64,000 nt of DNA, taken from assembly GCF_001747085.1 (NCBI RefSeq), contig NZ_MDJD01000054.1, positions 930,001 through 994,000 on the forward strand, written 5' to 3'. A model generated the notes under the pieces. It saw nothing but the letters and a program-made list of their open reading frames with translations, did no database searches and was not told the DNA's origin. Below, in pieces: positions 10,101-17,004 of the stretch (position 1 is the first letter of the stretch; every line of letters starts with the position of its first letter). This stretch comes from Flavivirga aquatica. GTDB taxonomy: Bacteria > Bacteroidota > Bacteroidia > Flavobacteriales > Flavobacteriaceae. The position numbers and the translations under genes were made by a program.

Positions 10101-10871
10101 ATTTTCTAAATTAACTAACACATTAGCATCTCTTAAATTGTTCGCAAAAACAATTATAGGGTTCATCCCTTCTTCTATTAAAGCTTTACTCAAAGCTTTT
10201 AAAGGCTCCATATTGCCTGCCAAATAATGCGTTCTATATGCCAACAAAACAACATTTGGTTGTTTCGTGTTTAAAGCGCTTTCTAGTATTTCTTGTGTTA
10301 CTATTCCTTTTTCAACAGTATATAAAAAGAGTTCTTCTATTGCTTTAGGAGCTGTTACTTCTACTTCAATATTAAAAAAACGATGTTGTAAATAATTTAA
10401 TAAGGCAATTGAATTTTCTTTTCCGCCTTCTTGTAAATATTGTCTACAATGATGTACTTGTTCTAAGGGTACAGATGATAATTTCATCAATTCGTAATCT
10501 GGCTCGTGAGCAGGAATAAAAATTAATGTATTATTTACTTTCTCTTGTAATTCTACTAAAGATTCTACTAAGTATTTATAATAGCTTATTCCCCCCAATA
10601 AACTACAAACAATAACTTTAGCTTTTTCAAGAACATCTTCTACATAATTATCTATAGTCAACTCTTGTTTAAGATAAACTAAATTCGTCATCCGTAAACT
10701 TGGTAGCTCACCATCTTTTTGGTTATAAAGCGCTTTATAAGCTTCATTCATTGTATGAATTTCGGTATCACCAGCGCTTAAAAAAACGATATCTCCAGGT
10801 TCTTGTTCTATATAAAAAATACCATCATCGTCGGGATTCCACCCTCCTGGTATTGTAGCTATTAAATGCAT
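7125..10871 (-). CDS. cobN: Cobaltochelatase large subunit CobN
   Basis: This large subunit (1248 residues) of the ATP-dependent cobaltochelatase also belongs to the magnesium-chelatase H family. Recognisable CobN/ChlH segments include DAVIHLGKHGNLEWLPGKS, GEGTQAKRRNQAVIIDHLIPP and ETIGISVWGTSTMRTGGDD. I prefer the ATG at 10871 (MHLIATIPGGWN). An upstream in-frame ATG at 10910 lies inside a REP palindrome and overlaps the end of the cobB fusion gene. CobN inserts cobalt into the corrin ring late in the aerobic pathway and needs an ATPase partner, which is encoded two genes upstream. It is the last gene of the long minus-strand cob operon. Confidence 0.95.
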   Translation of the reverse strand: MHLIATIPGGWNPDDDGIFYIEQEPGDIVFLSAGDTEIHTMNEAYKALYNQKDGELPSLRMTNLVYLKQELTIDNYVEDVLEKAKVIVCSLLGGISYYKYLVESLVELQEKVNNTLIFIPAHEPDYELMKLSSVPLEQVHHCRQYLQEGGKENSIALLNYLQHRFFNIEVEVTAPKAIEELFLYTVEKGIVTQEILESALNTKQPNVVLLAYRTHYLAGNMEPLKALSKALIEEGMNPIIVFANNLRDANVLVNLENLITNSHSRDIHAILNTTGFTIKSSDDSDFIFERLKVPVLQAIFSTSNKTVWEEGLFGLPPTDIAMNIALPEIDGRIIGRAVSFKKEVAKDPLTDSSIIKYEAHIPACEFMVRLAKNWINLQHKKNEDKKVAVILPNYPNKDSRLANGVGLDTPESCIVLLHELQKQGYTLGEQLPESGTALMHWVTQVTTNDVSTTITRPHAICYDIKAFEKRFAVLSPILQEKIITQWGTPDNDPYFTEKGFIIAGFLLGNVFVSIQPSRGYNQDPQAIYHSPDLPPTYQYLAYYFWLQDTYKADAVIHLGKHGNLEWLPGKSVSLDPETCFPAALFDALPHFYPFIINDPGEGTQAKRRNQAVIIDHLIPPMTRAESYGSLMKLEHLVDEYYEASNLDPKRSKVLEKEIANLVTETKLNVDLGIVSNDLDELLVKLDGYLCELKEAQIRDGLHIFGKAPINEQLIDLLIALHRVPTYQQQGITQALAEDFGITKNILSLEYSDKLEATINTVVCKTVGQVVEQLELLAKELLITYLDTEVLNNEYAKTNAILKILKAKTLVAVNNTTEEITNLIAGLNGAYVPSGPSGAPTRGRLDLLPTGRNFYSVDVRTIPTETAFKLGEKSAQLIIDRYLQEHGEYPETIGISVWGTSTMRTGGDDIAQAFALMGVKPIWRNANRRVSDFEVIPLVKLGRPRIDVTLRISGFFRDAFPDVINLFNAAVTRVAQLEEPEEDNPIRKRYLEESTHWQSQGLDKAEANNRSLYRVFGSKPGAYGAGLQAVIDEKNWETQDDLAKVYINWSGYAYGNAKKGVSAHESFQHRLQAMQIVMQNQDNREHDILDSDDYYQFQGGLANAVKTVKGSEADIYFGDHSRPENPKVKSLKEELLKVYRSRVINPKWIAGVQRHGYKGAFEMAATLDYLFAYDATTNLIDDFMYEGVTESYLLNPENKAFIKQNNPWALKDMSERLLEAIQRGMWQNPSDEIKQQLEDLYMEGESIVE

Positions 10872-10886
10872 AGTTAGTTTAGTATT

Positions 10887-10906
10887 CAATGGGGTTAACC
10901 CCATTG
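10887..10906. repeat. REP-like palindrome, right flank of the RAYT cassette
   Basis: CAATGGGGTTAACCCCATTG is a perfect 20-bp palindrome. It overlaps the stop of the cobB-RAYT fusion and ends 15 bases before the preferred cobN start. In the mRNA it would form a hairpin between the two reading frames. It matches the palindrome at 11385-11406 in core and ends. Confidence 0.85.
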
Positions 10907-12757
10907 GCAAACGCAGGATTCGATTAACTGAGTAGTTTCCTCACCCCAACGTTCTTGGTGTTTGTAATGATTGTTTCTAATATAATGGGTTACTCTATCT
11001 ATAGAACCATCAGTTTTTGAGATTTTTTTTCTATTGAATTTCTGAACCCAAACATGCTGCGCTCCTTTTTCCCATTCCTTATAGCGTTGATACTTAAACG
11101 AAGTAAACCCTTTTAATTTCTGAATTTGTAAGTTTAAATCTTTTTCATCTTTTGCTTTCAACATAACATGAATATGGTCTGGTAATATATTAAAACACAG
11201 CACTTCCATTTCATACTTTTTAAAAGCTTCTTGAAATAGATTAAACATTTTTTTTAAATCTTCCCCTTGAAAAGTTAAAGCATCCAAATTCTTGATAAAT
11301 TCTCTGGAGTTGTACTTTACCATTCTATCTGAAATTCTAGATTTCGCGGTAGCAAAGGTTACGAAGTAGATCTCTTCTCTAGTTCCAATGGGTTGAAACC
11401 CATTGGCAATCTTAGCAAGATTGGTAACAACATCATTAGACAACCATTTAAAATTACCTGCTCCCCAATACAAATGAATGTAACTTGCTAATACATTTTT
11501 GTATTGGTATAATTTGGTGTCTATTTCTTTATTTCTAGCTGTAAAAACTTCAGCTTTGGAAATCTCCTTTGTGTCATTTATTATTTTTGAATAATGAAAT
11601 TCATGTCCCCATAATTCATCATCTTTAAACACGACTCTACGATAGCCTAATCGTAGTTTTTTATGTTCCATTGTTGTGCTAAAATCAAAAACATTTGCCA
11701 TCGGATATTCAATACCTTCAGCCGTAAAAATGCTTTTTCCCAAATACATCATTCCTCCACATTCTGCTAAAATTTTTATTCCAGCATTTGCCGCTTTTTT
11801 AATTGCAGCTTTCATAATTATGTTTGCGGATAGCTTTTCTAAATATAACTCTGGATAACCCCCTGCTAAATATATAATATCTGCTTCTGGTAGTTCTTTA
11901 TCATGAATAGGACTAAAAAAGGTAACTTCTCCTAATTCTTTTAAATAGTTTAGGTTTTCTACGTAAGTAAAAGTGAACGCTTCGTCTTTTGCTACTGCGA
12001 TTTTTTTAACTACTCCATGGGAATTACCACTCTTCGTCAACTCTTTTTCAAGGGAATTAATCCCCTTGTCGTCATCTAAGTTAATGGATTTAGCGCAACT
12101 CAATAACTCTTTTAAATCAATATGTTTACTAATATGACTGGCAGCATTTTCTATTAAGGACTCAAAAGAATCATCTATATGTAATCCTAAATGCCTTGAT
12201 GGAATAGCTATATCTTCATTAGGAGGTATATATCCTAAAGATTTTAATCCTACGGTTTCACAGGCTTCTTTTAAAAAAGCGTAATGAGATTCGGTTTTTA
12301 CAAAATTGAAAATAACACCTGCAATTTGTACTTCGGGATCGAATGTTTTTAAGCCGTGTAAAATGGGAGCTACGGTATACGCCATAGCTTTGGCATTGAC
12401 TACTAAAATGACAGGTATGTTTAGCTTTTTAGCTATTTCTGCTGAGCTTCCTTTATCTTTTACAGAGCCATCAAAAAGGCCCATAACGCCTTCTACAATG
12501 TTAATGTCTGCTTTTTTACTATGCTTAGTAAAAACATCATGTAAATGCGCATCTGGCATCATAACGGTATCTAAATTGATACTTGATGTTCTTGCTGCTG
12601 TGGTATGATGTATGGTATCTATATAATCTGGCCCGCATTTAAAAGGTTGCGTAGCAAACCCTTGATTACTAAAATATCTAGCTAAACCCAATGTTATAGT
12701 TGTTTTACCAGAATTACTCCAAGGTGCAGCTATTAAAAAGGCTTTAGAAGTTTGCAT
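10895..12757 (-). CDS. cobB: Cobyrinate/hydrogenobyrinate a,c-diamide synthase CobB fused to a RAYT domain
   Basis: Residues 1 to about 448 form a normal CobB/CbiA. They carry an N-terminal dethiobiotin-synthetase-like ATPase with P-loop APWSNSGKTT and a C-terminal class I glutamine amidotransferase domain (IYLAGGYPELY, then ILAECGGMMYLG with the catalytic cysteine). The enzyme amidates the a and c side chains using glutamine and ATP. From about residue 450 the frame runs through a palindrome into a ~160-residue RAYT transposase domain, giving 620 residues where CobB alone is about 440-460. A second palindrome within the linker between the CobB domains adds the peptide DKGINSLEK. Whether the full fusion is stable or processed cannot be told from the sequence. 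Confidence 0.9.
   Translation of the reverse strand: MQTSKAFLIAAPWSNSGKTTITLGLARYFSNQGFATQPFKCGPDYIDTIHHTTAARTSSINLDTVMMPDAHLHDVFTKHSKKADINIVEGVMGLFDGSVKDKGSSAEIAKKLNIPVILVVNAKAMAYTVAPILHGLKTFDPEVQIAGVIFNFVKTESHYAFLKEACETVGLKSLGYIPPNEDIAIPSRHLGLHIDDSFESLIENAASHISKHIDLKELLSCAKSINLDDDKGINSLEKELTKSGNSHGVVKKIAVAKDEAFTFTYVENLNYLKELGEVTFFSPIHDKELPEADIIYLAGGYPELYLEKLSANIIMKAAIKKAANAGIKILAECGGMMYLGKSIFTAEGIEYPMANVFDFSTTMEHKKLRLGYRRVVFKDDELWGHEFHYSKIINDTKEISKAEVFTARNKEIDTKLYQYKNVLASYIHLYWGAGNFKWLSNDVVTNLAKIANGFQPIGTREEIYFVTFATAKSRISDRMVKYNSREFIKNLDALTFQGEDLKKMFNLFQEAFKKYEMEVLCFNILPDHIHVMLKAKDEKDLNLQIQKLKGFTSFKYQRYKEWEKGAQHVWVQKFNRKKISKTDGSIDRVTHYIRNNHYKHQERWGEETTQLIESCVCQWG
11385..11406. repeat. REP-like palindrome, left flank of the RAYT cassette
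   Basis: CCAATGGGTTGAAACCCATTGG is palindromic except for its central two bases. It is read through in frame at the CobB/RAYT junction. Together with the copy at 10887-10906 it delimits the cassette. Confidence 0.85.
12049..12068. repeat. REP-like palindrome inside the cobB coding sequence
   Basis: CAAGGGAATTAATCCCCTTG is a near-perfect 20-bp palindrome. It sits in the linker between the ATPase and glutaminase domains of CobB and is translated in frame as part of DKGINSLEK. Its layout (CAAGGG ends, AT core) matches the copy at 17019-17038. Confidence 0.75.
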
Positions 12758-12760
12758 AGC

Positions 12761-14437
12761 TTATAAGGATGAAAGTGGTATATAACGCACTTGTAATCTT
12801 TGCGCTAATTGCTCAGCTTTTTTCAATTTCACAAAACTATTTTCTGTATCTATAATTGTGGTGTTTGATAGTTTAGATAAATATGTTTTATAAGTGTTTA
12901 TTGCATATTCAAGCGGATTATCTGTTCCTGCATTTGCTTTCCCGTCTGTAAGAACAAATAATTGCACTGTTTTTTTGGGGATTGATTTTAGCAATTCGAA
13001 TACTTTAAAAAATGCACTTCCTAAGTTTGTTTTACCTCCTGCCGAAAGTTTATAATTCTCATCGGTTATTATAGATGTATTGCTGGTAAAGTGTTGTACA
13101 ATCTTTGCTGATTTATTTTCTAAACCTACAATCGCATATTGTACTTTTTGCATAGGATGTTTTTCTATTGTTTTTTGAATAACACCTTTTATATACCCCA
13201 ATTGTTTATCCAAAGCCATAGAAGCACTAGTATCAACTAAAAAAACAATTCTTGCAACTGCTTTTTTTATTTTATTTTGATAAATGGGTTTAAAATTCTG
13301 ATTTAAAACATAGTGTTTTATTGTTTTTACAAGTGCTATTGATTCTTGCTTGTCACTTGTAAAAGGAACACTTTGTAGAGCTTCTAAGTTTTCTAATTTA
13401 ACGTCTTTTTTTTTACTGTTTCCTTCTATTGAAAAATGCAAGGTTTTGTTTATCGACTCTGGCAATTGAAAATAACTTTGCGATGCTCCTGCTTTACTTT
13501 CTTGCTCTTTCTTTTCTTCTCTTTCTGTATTAGAATGAGAATTATCGTCTTCATTCTTAGTATTGTTGGGTGGTGTATAGTCTTTACTTCTATGTTGCAA
13601 TACAAAAGGCTCTATTTTGTGTAACATATCCAAAGTAATTTTTGTTTCACCTAGATACGCTGCATAAGCTCTTACTGTTTTTAATAGTAAAATATCTGCA
13701 CGCATACCTTCAACATTATTGTTTAATGTAAGTTGCGCTGCTTGCTCTTGAATATTTTCAGGTATTTCAATGGTATTTAATGCTTTTCTAGCTTGTATTA
13801 TATTACTTTTTATAGCTGCTTCTGTGGTATTATATGCTTTATAAAAAGCTTCAGGGTTAGAATCAAAAGTTAAACGTTGTAAAGCAATTTGTTTACGGAT
13901 CTTTATATCTTTTGGAGTTATAATATTAACACTTAATCCAAATCGATCTATTAATTGAGGTCTTAATTCGCCTTCTTCAGGATTCATAGTTCCTACCAAA
14001 CAGAAACGACTATCTAACCATTGAGAAATACCTTCTCGCTCTAGATGATATCCTCCAGAGGAAGCTGCATCTAGTAACACATCCATTAAATAATCATTTA
14101 ATAAATTAACCTCATCTATATACAAAAAACCTTGATGCGCTTTGGCTAATAAACCTTTGTCTACAATGGTTTTCTTTTGATTAATTAGTGCTTCTAAATT
14201 AACACTTCCTAAAACCCTATCTTCTGTTGCTCCTATTGGTAAATTTATAAAAGGAAAATCTTCTCCCATTAATTGACTAAGTGCTCTTACTGCTGTTGTT
14301 TTCCCTGTGCCTTTATCTCCTGTTGCTAAAACTCCACCAATACTTGGGTCTATTAACATTAATTGTAAACATAGTTTAAAATCGTCTTGACCAATGATGG
14401 CTGAAAACGGAAAGTTGTATTTAGATTTCATAAGCAT
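12761..14437 (-). CDS. ChlI/ChlD-type chelatase ATPase subunit (AAA+ plus VWA domain), partner of CobN
   Basis: This 558-residue protein joins an AAA+ module to a von Willebrand A domain. The AAA+ part has Walker A ATGDKGTGKTTAV near residue 38, Walker B FLYIDEVNLL near 105 and an arginine-finger region, RPQLIDRFGL. A charged linker (about 290-330) separates it from the VWA part, whose MIDAS motif is VDTSASMA. This architecture is that of magnesium chelatase I/D fusions. Next to cobN it should replace CobS/CobT as the ATPase motor of cobalt insertion. The start could be either of two close methionines (14437 or 14431). Confidence 0.88.
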   Translation of the reverse strand: MLMKSKYNFPFSAIIGQDDFKLCLQLMLIDPSIGGVLATGDKGTGKTTAVRALSQLMGEDFPFINLPIGATEDRVLGSVNLEALINQKKTIVDKGLLAKAHQGFLYIDEVNLLNDYLMDVLLDAASSGGYHLEREGISQWLDSRFCLVGTMNPEEGELRPQLIDRFGLSVNIITPKDIKIRKQIALQRLTFDSNPEAFYKAYNTTEAAIKSNIIQARKALNTIEIPENIQEQAAQLTLNNNVEGMRADILLLKTVRAYAAYLGETKITLDMLHKIEPFVLQHRSKDYTPPNNTKNEDDNSHSNTEREEKKEQESKAGASQSYFQLPESINKTLHFSIEGNSKKKDVKLENLEALQSVPFTSDKQESIALVKTIKHYVLNQNFKPIYQNKIKKAVARIVFLVDTSASMALDKQLGYIKGVIQKTIEKHPMQKVQYAIVGLENKSAKIVQHFTSNTSIITDENYKLSAGGKTNLGSAFFKVFELLKSIPKKTVQLFVLTDGKANAGTDNPLEYAINTYKTYLSKLSNTTIIDTENSFVKLKKAEQLAQRLQVRYIPLSSL

Positions 14438-14456
14438 GATTTTAAACGCTATTTAA

Positions 14457-15170
14457 TTATTCGAAAACTACGCTTTGTAATAATAACAGACCTACTACAA
14501 TAGATATTACGCCAACAATACCATTCATCCATTTAAAAATAGACATATTACGTTCTATAAAACGGCTCATGGTATGTATTAAAACATAGCTGTAAATAGC
14601 CATAGATAAAATAATTCCTATAGATTCTATAATTAATATTAAAACAGCTTCTGAAATGGTACTTGCACTTATAATTAATGCTGAAGTTAAAGCGCCTCCT
14701 GTTCCTGCTAAGCCATGTAACATACCAATCCAAAAAGATTTATTTATGGGGTTCATTGCTATTTCTTCACCCCTTTTGCCATGTAAATGTATCGGGTTAC
14801 TTGCTGCATGCTCATGCTCCTCTATCTTTTTATGGTCTGCCATCATATCATTTATTTTATGATTTCTTCTTATGGCAACTACGCCCAACCAAACCATAAT
14901 TGGACCAACACTGGCTTCTGCCCAAAATGAAATATTTTCTATAAATGCTAATAAAGCCGATCTAAAAAATAATGCGATACCTCCAAATAATAACAATGTT
15001 ACAGAATGCCCCAATGCCCATTGCGATGCTGTAAATACTGTTTTAAAAGTTACTTTCTTTTTTTGTATTGCATTTTCTGCTGCTAATACGGAAACTGCAG
15101 ACATATGGTCTGCTTCAAAAGAATGTAATATACCAGCAATTAGTGGTCTGGTTAAATTCATTAAGTTCAT
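14457..15170 (-). CDS. NiCoT/NicO-like cobalt (nickel) transporter membrane protein
   Basis: This 237-residue polytopic membrane protein has about six hydrophobic helices. The N-terminal helix contains HSFEADH, which fits the HX4DH signature of nickel/cobalt transporters. A second histidine motif, GMLHGLAG, follows the central loop. The loop (about residues 105-130) is rich in histidine and acidic residues, as in metal carriers. Its position between the chelatase subunit and cbiD makes cobalt the likely substrate. A UreH/HupE-type accessory permease is the main alternative. Confidence 0.75.
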   Translation of the reverse strand: MNLMNLTRPLIAGILHSFEADHMSAVSVLAAENAIQKKKVTFKTVFTASQWALGHSVTLLLFGGIALFFRSALLAFIENISFWAEASVGPIMVWLGVVAIRRNHKINDMMADHKKIEEHEHAASNPIHLHGKRGEEIAMNPINKSFWIGMLHGLAGTGGALTSALIISASTISEAVLILIIESIGIILSMAIYSYVLIHTMSRFIERNMSIFKWMNGIVGVISIVVGLLLLQSVVFE

Positions 15171-16264
15171 AATGTATATTTAATATGTTCGCCGTTATTA
15201 TTAATTAAAAATAGGTTTAAGCTAATATTGGGGGCTATTTTTTTACAGTGGGAATAGCATTTTTGTAATAATAATTGATAGAATTTTTCTTGTTGTGCAA
15301 AAATAAATATTTCTCGTAAGCGGCCTGCCATATTTAGCGTTAAAATACTCTCGGTTATTTTGTTAGAATAACCTGCTTCTTTAGCTAATTCTGATATAAA
15401 ATGTTTGTCCCAAGTTGTTTTTCCGCTATGTGTATTCATATCTCCTTTTGCTAACTTTGCTGCTTTACCTAGCATAATACCCATATTAACTTCTGTTATT
15501 TCTGGAATACTATTTATTTTCTCAAAAGTTTCTTGAATCCAATTTCCATAATGTATACATGCTGTTTCTGGTGTATTAGGAAATAGTTTTCGTATTATTT
15601 TTTCGCTTCTAGCTCCCGAATTAATTAGTAATGTTGTTGTTTTATTTGCTATAGCTACATCAATACCTTGTTTTATACTTGCTATATACGATGCTGCCGA
15701 AAAAGGGGTTACTATACCTGAGGTTCCTAATATTGAAATCCCATATAAAATACCTAATCTACTATTTAGTGTTTTTTTTGCTATACGTTCACCTTCTTTT
15801 ACCGAAATTATAATGGTTACTCCATGTGTTTCTAAGTTATAATCTGATAAAATCTTTTTACACACTGTTGCCATCATTTTTCTTGGCACTGGATTTATAG
15901 CGGGTTCTCCAACTGCTATTTCTAATCCTGGAAGTGTTACTAAACCGACGCCTTCTCCTCTTTTAAAAATAATTTCTTTTGTATTATTTAATACTACTGT
16001 AGCTGTTATTTCGGCTAAGTGTGTTACATCTGGATCGTCTCCAGCATCTTTAATTGTAGTACAAGTACATTGGTTTTCACTTATAAAAAAATCTTTTAAT
16101 TGAAAATTTACGGTTTCTCCAATAGGCAATGTTACTGCTACTTCCTTGTTAATCTCTTGAGTAACTAAACCTAACAACGCTCCTTTTACACAGGCTGTTG
16201 CACAAGCACCTGTTGTATATCCTCTACGTAATGGTTTATCTGGTATGTCTTGTAATTCACTCAA
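15167..16264 (-). CDS. cbiD: Cobalt-precorrin-5B C1-methyltransferase CbiD
   Basis: This 365-residue CbiD has the N-terminal signature LRRGYTTGACATACVKGAL and a GRLREIFIFA motif near the C-terminus. The enzyme methylates C-1 of the ring in the oxygen-independent pathway, replacing CobF of the aerobic route. It overlaps the neighbouring cobK start region by 8 bases and the transporter gene by 4, so it is tightly embedded in the operon. Confidence 0.95.
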   Translation of the reverse strand: MSELQDIPDKPLRRGYTTGACATACVKGALLGLVTQEINKEVAVTLPIGETVNFQLKDFFISENQCTCTTIKDAGDDPDVTHLAEITATVVLNNTKEIIFKRGEGVGLVTLPGLEIAVGEPAINPVPRKMMATVCKKILSDYNLETHGVTIIISVKEGERIAKKTLNSRLGILYGISILGTSGIVTPFSAASYIASIKQGIDVAIANKTTTLLINSGARSEKIIRKLFPNTPETACIHYGNWIQETFEKINSIPEITEVNMGIMLGKAAKLAKGDMNTHSGKTTWDKHFISELAKEAGYSNKITESILTLNMAGRLREIFIFAQQEKFYQLLLQKCYSHCKKIAPNISLNLFLINNNGEHIKYTL

Positions 16265-17003
16265 GGATAGCTTCTTTCAAAATAGTTATTAATTGCGTTT
16301 CATTGTTTACACAAATATACTTTTTTGATAGCAATGGCTTATTAATAATTACAATTGATGTATTTGTTGTTATTGCTGCTGTTATTTTTTGTTCTAATTT
16401 TCCATTTGTGCCACTTTCTTTTGTTAAAATAACATCTGGATTTAGCTCCTTATATAATAAAACTTCTTCATGACTAGATTGAGGGTAACCAAATAATAAG
16501 TTCTCACTAGGAAAACCTGATTTTTGAGCTATAGCTCTAGAGCTTTCTCTGTCTAAAATACGAAACCACGTTTTATTTTGTTTCCAAAAACTAGTGAGTT
16601 TTTGAATGGTTTGTACTCCAGATAAGGCTAATAATTTTTTATACTTATTGTTTTTTAAAAGCTGAATAGCTTCCTTAAAACCATCTACATAATGTACAAG
16701 TTCATGATTTGTCTTTTCAGGAAAAAATCGTTCGAATCTAATTAATGGAATACTCAAACTATTATTTGCAATAGTTTTATGAAGTTCTTCTGCAAAAGGA
16801 TGCGACGCGTTTATAATATGGCTCACTTTATTTTCTATACAGAAACGCTCAATATCTAGAACATCCATTGCTCCAGATATAGGCTTTCCCATACCATTAA
16901 AATCAATCTTAGTTTTTGTAGAATAATAATATGGCAACTGTAAATCGTCTAAAATTGACGCTACTTGTTTGCCTTCTGTTGTTCCTCCAAAAACTAAAAT
17001 CAT
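16257..17003 (-). CDS. cobK: Precorrin-6A reductase CobK/CbiJ
   Basis: This 248-residue NAD(P)H-dependent reductase reduces precorrin-6A (or the cobalt form) to the 6B compound. The start chosen is the methionine of MILVFGGTTEGKQVA at 17003, the family N-terminus. An upstream in-frame ATG at 17117 would add 38 residues encoded by the overlapping cbiG-cobM 3' end and a palindrome, and is unlikely. Further conserved features are SHIINASHPFAEE and the C-terminal ILTKESGTNGKLEQKI. The start lies two bases from the stop of the upstream gene. Confidence 0.92.
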   Translation of the reverse strand: MILVFGGTTEGKQVASILDDLQLPYYYSTKTKIDFNGMGKPISGAMDVLDIERFCIENKVSHIINASHPFAEELHKTIANNSLSIPLIRFERFFPEKTNHELVHYVDGFKEAIQLLKNNKYKKLLALSGVQTIQKLTSFWKQNKTWFRILDRESSRAIAQKSGFPSENLLFGYPQSSHEEVLLYKELNPDVILTKESGTNGKLEQKITAAITTNTSIVIINKPLLSKKYICVNNETQLITILKEAILE

Positions 17004-17004
17004 T

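Larger units (their letters stand above)
10887..11406 (-). mobile_element. RAYT (REP-associated tyrosine transposase) cassette inserted at the 3' end of cobB
   Basis: A 520-bp unit bounded by two near-identical palindromes encodes a Y1/IS200-like HUH transposase of the RAYT type, in frame with cobB. The HUH histidines lie in LPDHIHVMLK, and the conserved C-terminal tyrosine region is THYIRNNHYKHQERWG. RAYTs are single-copy, domesticated relatives of IS200/IS605 transposases that act on REP palindromes, and the flanking palindromes fit that pattern. The palindrome itself is translated as ANGFQPIG at the junction. Confidence 0.85.

Noticed and set aside
10887-11406. The palindromes around the RAYT as simple transcription terminators
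   Set aside because: No T run follows on either strand, one is translated in frame, and the pair exactly bounds the transposase domain.
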